A model generated the notes under the pieces. The model was not told where the DNA came from. It searched no databases and worked only from the letters and a program-made list of their open reading frames with translations. The position numbers and the translations under genes are program-made. A stretch of DNA of 64,000 nt, taken from the NCBI RefSeq assembly GCF_000224145.3, contig NC_020174.2, positions 4,975,117 to 5,039,116 of the forward strand, written 5' to 3'. Position 1 is the stretch's first letter. Each line of letters opens with the position of its first letter. This document shows, piece after piece, positions 50,881 through 62,200 of this stretch. The DNA comes from Ciona intestinalis. Lineage: Eukaryota > Chordata > Ascidiacea > Phlebobranchia > Cionidae.

Positions 50881-52466
50881 ATGCTGGGTCTTGTCGGTAA
50901 AGCACGTTCCAACCACGTGCTCGCCCTCTACGTATTCGCATTACTCATGATACATCCACTAGCCATATCACTCGACCTTACGAAAATGAAAAGGAGAAGA
51001 ATACCACAGAAGCACGACTTCCCCTCCGAGTCATCACGGCCAGATATTTCCAGAAACACGAACCTGGTCGTGACTGCTCGCTCTCAACTTTACCAAGCTT
51101 TACGTGAAACAGCAGGCGACTTAACGAGGCCTCAAAACATGCGTGACCAGTTTATGCCCTACGAGGTCAAAGGCGAAACGATTTTTGCCGGTCTTTTAAA
51201 AGTTCTAAGCGCACAGAAGCCGAGGACTCGCAGGAATGCAGGGCTGGATCAGAGCCATTCTATCTGCCTGCAAGCTAAGCGAGACATGTCCGCATTAAGG
51301 ATTATATTATTACGTAACTCCAATCCGTTGGATATGCTAGGATCTTTAACAATGTGTGAAAATATCCTGGATAGAACAAAACATGGCAGCATCGCAGTAA
51401 GTACCATAATGTTTACATGCCGTTATGCAATTATAAGTGCGTTGGTATTGAAGATATTACAAAACAAAGGTAAAATTATGACATCTGGCTATACTAGTAT
51501 AAAAACATACACTTTGCTGTGTTTGATTTTGTATTCAGATAACTGGATAACTGTAGGGTAACGGTTTTAACTCATGGATTCCAGATCCTTTACAAGCACT
51601 ATACTGATATAATATAAGATAGAATTGGATATCTGAAATACTATTGACGCTTTTTCCTACAGCAATAAGTTAATCCAACTTAACCATTTAGAGAACCCAA
51701 CCACAACTTACTGTTGATTCCATGGCAATGTTCTTGGAAGCGGTTGATCAACGGATCAAAGAATACACGAGGCGTAATCGCCATTTATTTTCTTCACGAA
51801 GAATTCGTCCTTTAGTTTTAAAACTTCGTTCGTTTAAGAGAAATCTGTCTTCACTCCTCGAGCTGCAGGTACAAAGAGGAAATATTGTTAATTCATTGGT
51901 ATTTTTCATAAAAAAATGAAAATACTTCCCCCAAATATAATCACCCACAAAGTAACATACAGAAGAACTGGCACGAGGTGTTAAACCCGTGTTATAACAT
52001 TTTCCGACCACGCGAGAATAAAGTAAGTTATACATACATTCATTCATTCGTTCAATTATATTTCAGATTCCTCCGTATACAAGAAACTCGGCTCATTACG
52101 CAGTAAGTCATTTCTATTTATGTTTAATGTATTGTATGATAAGGGAAGTTGGGACACGTTTAGCACACTAGTGTCCCAAATACCTGATCGTGTTTTAACA
52201 ATTAACAACGTCCATGGGAGCCGTGAGGATACGGGTTACTCATTCTTTAAATGCTCTTTGATCATCAAAATTAGGGGAAAAGAAAATAGTGTGAAAAAGT
52301 GTCCCATCTTCCCCCACCCGACGTATACTTCGGGTTTGATATGTTGGTTTGGACTTTTGTTTTTTTCCGAAAAAAACGTTTATTTCGTTTTCCGCCTAAT
52401 CAGGTATGTTCGCTCAATAAGTGTATAAATACTGCGCGACTTAGAACAATAAGGCTTTTGAAATAG
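50881..52466 (+). CDS. Secreted helix-rich protein of unknown family, four exons
   Basis: Family not recognised. Exons 50881-51396, 51692-51868, 52067-52102 and 52404-52466, all joined in phase 0 at good donors (GTAAGT, GTACAA, GTAAGT), give 263 residues. The start follows an acceptor-like TTACAG by 5 nt. Residues 1-30 form a signal peptide (ALYVFALLMIHPLAIS). KRRR and RTRR runs could be convertase sites. The remainder is predicted by eye to be amphipathic helices: LVVTARSQLYQALRETAGDL, IFAGLLKVLSAQ, CLQAKRDMSALRIILLRNSN, AMFLEAVDQRIKEYTRRNRH, and LVLKLRSFKRNLSSLLELQ. Four cysteines lie in the mature part. AATAAA follows the stop by about 18 nt (52484). Intron 2 holds a SINE body and intron 3 a MITE. 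The LRSFK..L.SSL string recalls helix D of IL-6, and phase-0 introns are usual in helical cytokines, but this is only a hint. The last small exon is the least certain. Confidence 0.6.
51938..52053 (+). repeat. SINE body with ATTC tail ending 13 bp before an exon
   Basis: Contains 'acccacaaagtaacatac', 'ggcacgaggtgttaaaccc', 'cacgcgagaataaag' and an ATTC-repeat tail, the same body as in the 15222-15549 SINE but without the tRNA head. The next 13 bases, ending TTTCAG, form the acceptor of the third exon of the secreted-protein gene. Confidence 0.7.
52138..52323 (-). mobile_element. MITE, GTAGGG/GGGACA family, complete copy
   Basis: Ends GGGAAGTTGGGACACG and GTGTCCCATCTTCCCCCACC are inverted repeats. 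The interior reads 'acctgatcgtgttttaacaa' then 'gggagccgtgaggatac'. It lies in the last intron of the secreted-protein gene, so the host gene spans it. Confidence 0.75.
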
Positions 52467-55400
52467 CCGAAATTAAAGGAATCAATAAATTCGAAAGCTA
52501 CAATAGCGATTTGCAAGCAAAAATTCGTTAGATTAGTTTGTTGTACACATGTTTAATTTTTTCGATGGTCGCATTAACTTACAGAAAAGTGAATGTCTTA
52601 CAAGAAAAGTATTTTTGAAGGCCTATAGCAGTGAAGACGGTTCAACCTTGTTAAATAAAGTCGCCATTGTTGGGCAAAAATGCTTTTTAGTTACGTTTTC
52701 AAAACAAACGAGTTATTGGGTCAAAATATATATATAGAACTCGTGATATAAAATCGTGTTCCCGCTGGTCGTCGTTTTTTTGTGTTTAAGATAGCAAAGT
52801 TTGACGTGAGGGTTGTTTTTTTTGTTACGATGTCCACGCATTAGTTTTGCATGTATGTTAAACGCATCAGTTATGTATTGGTTTTGCATATGCAATAAAC
52901 GTGTGCTGCACTACATATAGCGTGCTATATATGCAGCGTTCATTAGATTTTGTAAGTCTGCAACCCGTTTTCTAGGCCGCTTTGAATAGTGTTTGTCTTA
53001 CTTAGGAAACATAACATTAATTTTATAAAACATTTCCAATATAATAAGAAAGATCGGGTTAATTAAAACATGGGGAAGGAATTATCTGCAAAACGAGAGT
53101 TGTTAAGCATTTTATTTAACTTAATCTCACCAAGATAAATATAACCAACTCTATATTCATTGGAATTTATCGCACAAAACCACACCTGACAAAGATCCAC
53201 AAAAAAAAACAGAAAATTTATAAATATACGAAAATTATACCCCAGTCTAATCGTTAACGCGACAATTTCCGTAATACGTCGAGTATTTACTATTTGGTAG
53301 ACCGCATATAAACACAGGGTATATATCTCAATTTTTAGTTTAAGTTGTCAATATTTACCACCGGGGCAACGGTTGCCAAGCAGTAGTTTTGTTTATCCGA
53401 TTTGTTTCGAACATTACTGTGAATTTCGCGGAGTCACGAAATAAACTTAATCTTACGGCGAAACGCGATGGTTAGATTATTAAGCCGCAGCGAGACATCA
53501 CATTTCAACAACCGCGCAATGCACACAGTCATATGAAATGTTGAACAATACTGGTTAATACAGCTTATAATGTCTACAAACAAAATTGGTTGCTATATTT
53601 TCCTCATCTTCTGGCTATGATTTAGTTAATTTTATCTCCGCTACCATATTCGGGAAGATATACATAAAAAGTCATGTATATTATAAATGTATTCATGAAG
53701 AGATGCGGTCCTTTAAGACCAGAAAAGCGCCACATTATTTCTTTCACACTTATATTATACGGTTGGCAGTAACAACTTGTATTAAAAAGTTGTTCTTTAG
53801 GCTACCGGCTAAATGAGTCACCAAAACATTAAATGAACAAATAAGTCTAACCGGATCTGAGTTTTCTGCTGATGATTTCTATCTATATGTTTATCTATTG
53901 GTTTAATGGCGTGGCGAAGACATATTAAATTATTCAAGGAGTGGCGAACGCTTTATTTAGGTTTTATATTTTAGGATACCTTGATAACGTATTTATATAT
54001 ATATATATAGTTGTTTGGGCGGATACCAAAACAGGGATGGTTTAAATGAAAATTATGTTATCGTTATGTATTTATATACCGAGGTCCAGATTTTGATTAA
54101 GGAGTAACTTATTTTAAACCTCATTTGAATGATAAAAATAGTTCTCACGTTGCCCACCTTATTAAAGTTGAATTTTAAAACCAAAGTAACCGTCAAGTAA
54201 TCTGAAAGTTGTAGATTGAATAAATAGAACTTATATTTATCCTCGGCGTGGCGGGAATGTAACATTCCCCGAAACACCGGTGTTTTTACGCATGTACACG
54301 CGCGTTATTTATACCGTCGCTGGTTTAAATTGCCAAACAACGATCAAGTCGTTTTATATTTAAATAATATTTTAATTGCTCATCTGGTATAAAAAAGTGT
54401 ATTTTTGACGTTTCGTTCCGCAAATGAGCATTTAAAATATTATTTACATTATGCCTGGTAACAGAATATTCGTTTTATATTTGCAGAACCTTCATACCTC
54501 TGGTAATATCCAGAGTATATCCATACACTTGGTTGGTTTAATGTCAAACTTGAGGCCTGCATTGAATGAGATTTGCAATACGTAGAACACCACCAAACAA
54601 TGGCAACTGTCAAACAAGGAGGCTGCGATTCTAGGAAAGAAAACTTATTTATTACCTGCACGTATTCATTACCACTGTGAGAAGCTCTGATAACAAATCC
54701 TACTTACGTGAAGCATTGCGGTATAAATGGTGACGATTCTTCAAAAGAATTTCGCTTGGATTGTTTTCGTTGTTGGACAGAAGTATCGGTGTTGATTGGG
54801 TGGCATTGTCGTCTTTTGTTTCCTCGAAAACTCGGCCCTTTTCTCCATATTAATTACATGTGCATTATTGCTGCTTAACAAGAATTAGTGAAAAACATCA
54901 CCAATAAGTCAACAGTAGCCCAACTAACGTGTTTTCTTCGTTTTTTTCCAGCATTCCACTAAACACTGCTGAATGAGTTTATCTTTTCTTTGTACGTACT
55001 GCCATATTGTTCGGATTTTTCCAATAAAATTATGTTAAAGATTTTGCGTGGGCAGCAGCATTTTCTTCAGAATCTTTACATGAAAAATATTCACAAAAAG
55101 AGTTTTTGTGGGGTATATGGTTTATGATGGAAAAAGCTGTTTACCTTTTTAGCTTCGGGCATTGCAGAAAATATACGCAGGAAAAAGTCTGCGGTAAATA
55201 ACTTAAAACATATTGTTTATATATGTATTAACCCCGTTTTTAAACATAGGAACAGTTGTTAAAACGCAACCAGTTTAAACAAAATGTTTACAAAAGTTTG
55301 CAACATCTGTGCGTTATACGCTCCTAATTCTCTATAACATCTGTAAACATGGTACTATAATGATAATGTAAACCCGCCCAGTACGATTATTAGAAAAATC

Positions 55401-56274
55401 TTTTAATTTATCATACAGCTATTATAAACTTTTACCGCGAATAAAACCCATCATTATGTTCACTATAAAGTTCCTTGCAAGACGTTGATAAGCAAACCTC
55501 GCAAAGGTCGGTAAAACCCGGTCATGATTTCGGTCATCGACGGATTTTGCTGATGCGCCCAAAATTTTACCCAAGGCGCGCTGCGGTGCCTAGCACGGTG
55601 GTGTGACACATTCTTGGTATTATTTGGGCAAAAACTCGAATTCATATACATTTTATGTTGATAGGAGTGTAATCATTTGAAATGTATACCACATAGTAAT
55701 CATTTGAAATGTAGACCACAATGGCATTTCAAAAATGAATAAATTAGAGCCCCGCTTCTAATAGAACGGTTTGGCAACTGAAAAATATTGAATTGAGGTT
55801 TTGCATTCTGGCCATGATGTTGGTTCGGTGAACTGGTCGCTAATAAGCGATGAACGACACTTCGCAGAAGCAACAAATTTAGAGAAATGTAGTTCGGTTT
55901 CTTTTCTCCTTGGTTTTACACGTGGCATTACGTCAACGATTTTCGGGTAACATTTCTTAAGGTTAAATAATAAACAATTCGGACTAGATGGATAATGTAG
56001 CGCTTAATTCCCCATATTTTCTAATACGGTTTTTAATAACCTACAACTTTACGGTGTAGGAATATATTTCACGCATCATATAACATCTAATACGGTGTTT
56101 AACAATCGACAACACAACTTTAAGGTGTAGGAATATATTTCACGCATCATATAACACAACATCATCTCGTGGCTACAATACACAAGCTATATGCATTTAT
56201 TTAATTTCAATAGAAACGGAGTTATAAACATTTGAACCCGAAAGAACGAAGTGAATAAAACAAACATCCAGTGT
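52467..56274. other. Intergenic between the secreted-protein gene and ODAD2 stop
   Basis: The two genes converge here. No exon of a known family was recognised. Contents: polyadenylation signal AATAAA at 52484; a TA microsatellite at about 53993-54008; a twice-repeated 'gtaatcatttgaaatgta' unit near 55670-55720; and a tandem duplication at about 56019-56157. Confidence 0.5.
56019..56157. repeat. Tandem duplication, two units of about 68 bp
   Basis: Two adjacent units each begin TCTAATACGG and end with 'ggtgtaggaatatatttcac' followed by 'gcatcatataaca'. Noncoding, downstream of the ODAD2 stop. Confidence 0.7.
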
Positions 56275-59200
56275 TCATGCATATCTCGCTTTCTCGTTAG
56301 CAAGGGCGAGTCTCCTGATGTTTCCAATGCAACCGGCCGCTGCTTCTTGTAAAGCATTGTCCGATGAGCCAACCATGTTTAACAGCATCTAAAAATTATT
56401 GTTTAACTGGATACTTTCAAGAAGTATAAACAGCAGCGTAATATGAGATGGGAATGAAATGGGAAAGCGATGACTTGTACCATATATACCAGAACGTCTT
56501 CTTGACATAGTTTCTCTTAACATAAACAATATTGAATATTCGGGTGGTTTATGACACACCATATTGCACACTTTTGTCACTGTATGGGCTAACCGCACCA
56601 ACTATATAGTATCTAACTTGGGTGTTTTTCTTCTTTTTTTGTATGTTTTACCAGAGGCAAAAAAATATTTCTCAAAGATACACGGCGTTTAATTGCAACA
56701 TCTAGCTTATAACCATGTTATCCTTCAGTAACGACGTATGTACTTTAATCCCTGCTGTGCTAAAGTAGGCTAAGTAGGCGCTTCCAATTTGCTATCTAAG
56801 GTGTCCGACAACTGACCGTATAACACAATATATGTAAATGTCAACGCAATTATTCAAATGCCGAGCAATTCTTACATCATATTCAACTTTTACACAAGAA
56901 CTTGATTGTAAACGCACTCCTTTGTCAACGCTATATTTAACCCATATATTAAAAGATTAACAAACTCAGCCCAGACGTTCAGCCTTATTACTTCTACCGT
57001 CGATAAATATCACCCGGCTAATTACGTCATAATTACCTTGACCACGCCGTTCTCGTGCATCGTAATACAGTTGTCGGGGTCACGTGACAGTTGGTAGAGA
57101 GCCTGTGCTGTTGAACGATGAACCTGTTTGTCCTCAGATCTAAGGTAACCCACAAGAGGTGCTACTGCCCCCTCCCGGCCGAACGAAACTCGGTTGTTTC
57201 CCCATGTACAACAACGGGCAATCGCTTCAGCGAGGTGACGACGTAGCTTATCGTTGCCCTGTGCAGTTAAACAGAGTTAAAAACCAAGAAACAAGTGATC
57301 TACGAAAAGTAAGACCTATTATATAAAATTAAAAACACATTTATAAGAAAAAATGTCAATATTTACAATTGAATTCTGTTTTTTCGTCCCATTTAGTAAT
57401 AAAATAAGAACGTTAATTTAAAGAATTATAAAACCGTATCCTCACGATTTCTATAGACCATTGTTAATTTTTTAAAACACGATCATGATATTTGGATATT
57501 ATGTGCCAATAAAACGTATAAGTAAATACCGTTGAAGCAAGTCTAGCCAACATTGGCACAACCCCATGGTCAGTTATAACAGCTAAGTTTTCTTCGTCTT
57601 TTGCAATGTTGGCGATAGCTGCACACACTGATGCGAGAACCTGTTGAAATGGAACGTTTAAATCCATTAGCTATTTATGGTAAAAACTGTAATAAATTAT
57701 GCAAATCTGACTCAGAGTTTAACAATTCTTAATGAATAGCAGTAAGAACCCGGTGCTACGTGAACGTTTTGTCTGTTACGTTTTAGTAGCACCACATCGT
57801 TTTTAACAAGCGTAGCAGATTAGTTACCTCAAGATCCGATGACTTCAATAGCGACACAATAAGTTCAAGCCCTCCAACGAACGACCGCACCATTTCACCA
57901 GCGTCCCGAGCATTTTCAATGCAAGGACAAACTGCCCATGCTGCTGATGCTTGGACCTCTGGGTTTTGGTTCTTGAGGAGTGACCACAGAAGACGGACGC
58001 CATCGAGTTTATCAATAATACTGTTGAAATGAGCATCAATGATATAAATGAATGGAACAACAACAACAACAACAACAACAGCCGTTACTTATAACATGGG
58101 TGAAAACCACATTTTTACTACTGTGTTGGGATAAGATATAGGTCACTTTTAACACATAATGTTCAAGTATCATGATCGTGTTTTAAGCAATTGACAACGG
58201 CCTATATAGAGTCGTGAGGATATAAGGTTTTTAGCCCAGCACTATACTGTTATTTTTATTCACCTCATATTCTCTGGTTCAGTGGCGCATGCACCAACCG
58301 CCTTGGTAACATTCACCAGCAGAGCTTGGTTTGTACCAGTTAAAAGATGAACCAACGATGGTATTCCACCAGCCTTACGAATAACCAGTCTGTTGGCTGG
58401 TTCTTGCGCACACTCACCGAGCGCACCAACCACGTTAACCAACACGTCTTCCGGTTGGTCGTTCAACAAACCAACAAGTTGTTCGATCGCTTTTAGTTCT
58501 TGGAATCTGACAAAATATTATTACTGTAAATACAAAGTTAATGGCAGGCAATTTTCTATCCTGAATACCGGAGTAACTGCACAACAACTTCTAGGTAGGC
58601 TACAACATGCTTTTCTGATCAGTTTTCATGCGTGCACCAAGTTATGGATCACCGCTAATGAATAAACAAGGATTTAAAACGGTACAATACCGAATACCAA
58701 AAGACCAATACAATTTTGCCGAAATTTGCAACAGTTTTCTTTCTTGAAAAATCTTACAACTCTTGAAATAACGCGACACGCGATATATGGACGAATATAA
58801 AAAACACGTCAAAAAATGGCAAAGACGTCATGTTTATATATACCTGGCTACGTTTTGAGCACTAATGGCGCACTTCCATATGGCACCAGTGGCAGCTGCC
58901 AGTAGCTCTTTATCGTCAGACTGGGGAAGAAGGGAAACTAGAGGATCAAGGCCACCATATTCACGAACAAGATCACGAGTTGCTCCGTCCTCTGCGCACT
59001 GTCGAGTTACAGACATGTGGTCAGTGGCGCAAACAGCAGGGGTGCTTCGAGGGTTGCACCTTCCCCAATGTTTTAAAGATAATTAGTTACATTTATTCCA
59101 TTTTAACTCTTACCTTGAATATAGCTGCAGCACAATGCATCTGTAGTTCACTGTTGCTACTTTTAAGGTTCGTGACCAAATCTTCAATCATTCCTTCGGT

Positions 59201-62200
59201 GCGAATTGCAAGTCGGTAGCTGGGCTACAAAGTAATGACTAGTCATATGGGACAATAATGAGTTGCCTAAATTGTCGGCCAAACAAAAAAAATAATCACC
59301 CACAAAGTTACATTCGTAGTAATTCGTAGGCTGGCACGAGGTGTATGAAACAGAACACCCGTGTTTTAATGATTGTCGTTGCCCCGCCACAAGAGGATAA
59401 AACAAGCTTTATTTATTCAAACCTCAGAAGCACATTCTTGCAGAGTTCCCACGACAGGAATAAGCATTTCTTCGTGTGGAGACTTGAGTAGTTTAGCCAG
59501 CATTGGAATTGCACCAGCCCGTCTAATAGCGTGTTTGTTCTTGGTCGATTTACTGCAACTCCAGAGAGCAAGAGCCCCAGAACGCGCGACTTCAACATCT
59601 TTGGAAACATCGGTTGAGTTTGGTGGACATTCCAACAACGCAACCTGGAGGGGAAGTAAGTAGTATTTATACGCCAACAATGATATCAGCATAACTTCTG
59701 GATTCTGCAGCGTCATCAAAGGAAAATGAAAAACGTCTTACCAGTTTCTTTATACCGCCGTGTTGGCGAACAGTCCTTCTTGCTCTGCGGAATTTTGCAA
59801 CATTTGCGATTGTTTCTGCAGCCAAGCATTTTAGGTCTTTGTTCCGAGATTGTAGAATTTTAACCATAGTTTGCAAACCCCCTAGATCGGCAATGGCTCG
59901 CCGTATCTGTACATTACGACTGATCTCCTTCAGTATTTTCAATGAGCCAATCTGAAATAAAAGTTCGTTAAAAAAAAACTAAGTGCTAGACGTAACAGTA
60001 AAAAATAAAAAAAGCTATATCTTACAAGTAAACGTCAACTTATTAAAAAAATATGCAAAACATCAAACCTTGCATTTATTCTCGTCCGTGTCAAGCAGAT
60101 TGATCAGAACTTCCAACCCCCCAACGTCCCTGATAGCAAGCTGACATGTTTCTTGCGCCAAGTTAAAATCCCTCATAGAGCACAAAGCTATGATGGTAGC
60201 TGTCTGGTTACCGCCCTTCAAGTATTTAACCAACTTTTGTATTTGCCAATACTCAGACGGGAGGTCGGAGCCAGCGTCCTGACGACGGTCTTGAACTTCC
60301 TCTTCTTCTTCGGAGTCATCGGAAGACTCACTCATATCTTCTTCATCTTGAGGCGTCTTCCGACTTTGAATACGATAACGATTTATTGAAAAATGTAAAT
60401 AGTGGGAAAGTGAGGAAGACGGGACCGCTTAACACATATTGCGGCCGGAGTCCCCAACCTGCTGTACTATTCGCATGAACCACGTACATTAAGGTCTTGG
60501 GGTAATGGGCCAAATGAAGTCCCAGATTCTCGACAGACCTCACTCTCAAGCTCGGGCCGTCAATTTAAAAACAAAAAGCACATTGATAACGCTTATTCTG
60601 ATACTTCTTTCAGCAATTCGATTTTGTTCTTACATTTTTAGCACGTAACAGTTTCTACGACTAATAACTTATAACTTGCAGTTAAATCTGAACCCTTTTC
60701 TGTCCACCAAGGTGTTACAACTACAAACCCACAAAGCGACTGTATTTTATTTTCTATCACACAATAAACTTGCTACAGCAAGATAAATTAAACGATCTAA
60801 TCTAACAACTATCGCCTGCACTTACACACTGAGCTGCTTCAGATAAGCAATGCTCTTCCTTATATCTGCATCAGGAATTTCCTCGCTCGAATCCTTCATC
60901 ATTTCAAATCAACTTTACCTCCAACTTTAAATTCGATTTGCTCAAAAACTTTTCTCCTAAATCAAACTTTTTTAATATTCCTCATTCTTGTAACGTCATA
61001 ATTGCTTCTATAGTGACGTCACTTTGGTCTCTGTGAAGTTTTTGCATCACTCATTACGTAACAATAAAAACATACAAACTGTGAAATCTCAAACCAACCC
61101 GTAATAAGAAGCCCTGCGTCCCATAGCCGGAGATGTCGCTTTCTTCTTCTTCTTTTTTGTTTCTTCCTTTTCATTTTTACGACTGTCTTCAAGACTTTTC
61201 CATTTCAGAGAAGGTTTCATCGTTTTCTTTCCATCTTTGGCCGCTTTTCCTAGAGAGCGAAGAGTATTTTTAAAAACGTAATTGTTGTAACGAAAATGGC
61301 ATCATCGGTTTATAAATTCTACCGTGGGTAAATACAGCGATAATACAATCAGTACAGTGAACCATTTTTATTTATGGGCTGCAGAACAAATTCGCAACCA
61401 ATTGGCGTTCTAGCCAGAACCCATAGAATCATAGATTAACAGAGTTTTTACGATTCAATTGACGTTTCAAGAATTAAATTATTTTGTTCCAAAACGACAT
61501 GAAACATACCACACACGTGTTATAACGCCTGTCGTTGTCCCGCCACGCAATGATAATAAATAAGTTACATTTAATAATTCATTTTTTACCTTTTTTTCCA
61601 GTATCTTTTTGTTTCTTCATTTGTTTCTCGGTTTTCGAATCTTCTTCTTTCTCGTTCTCAACCGACTGCTCTGACGTCATAATCGTATCCTTGTCTGTTT
61701 CGCGCTGTGTTTCCTGGTGTGACGAAAACTCCTGCAAACAATTAATTATTGAATGTGACTTATTTATACTCGCGTGCCAGGTTATAACACGGGTGACACA
61801 ACATGTCCGCTTACGATTTACCACATGACAAATTAAACAATTGCCGCTAAGTGTTTTGCCCTACAAATGGTAGCAGCGTCACGTCTCGAATCCGCAAGCT
61901 CTGGGCTATATAGAGCCGAGTAACACTCTGCGCTGCGACGGACGTCTACCTATACACACAACCTGCAACGACCAGCACGGTATCACAATACACATACTAA
62001 CAACCACAACATATGTTTCACCTTCTTGGAAATATTTTCGGCAAACTTGTTCGACTTCTCACGTAACAAAGTAACCAGGTCCTTATACACCTCACTCTTC
62101 TTTTCAAAATCAACTTCTTGCTTTTCTTCGTTGAAACCCTGCGTGGTAACGGCGTAAAACAAAGTTGGTGAAAAAGTAACACTATTTTCTTCTACCGGGA

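Noticed and set aside
53586-53816. Plus-strand open frame of 76 codons as a further exon of the secreted-protein gene
   Set aside because: The gene already has a stop and a polyadenylation signal near 52466-52489, and no donor or acceptor pairing reaches this frame.
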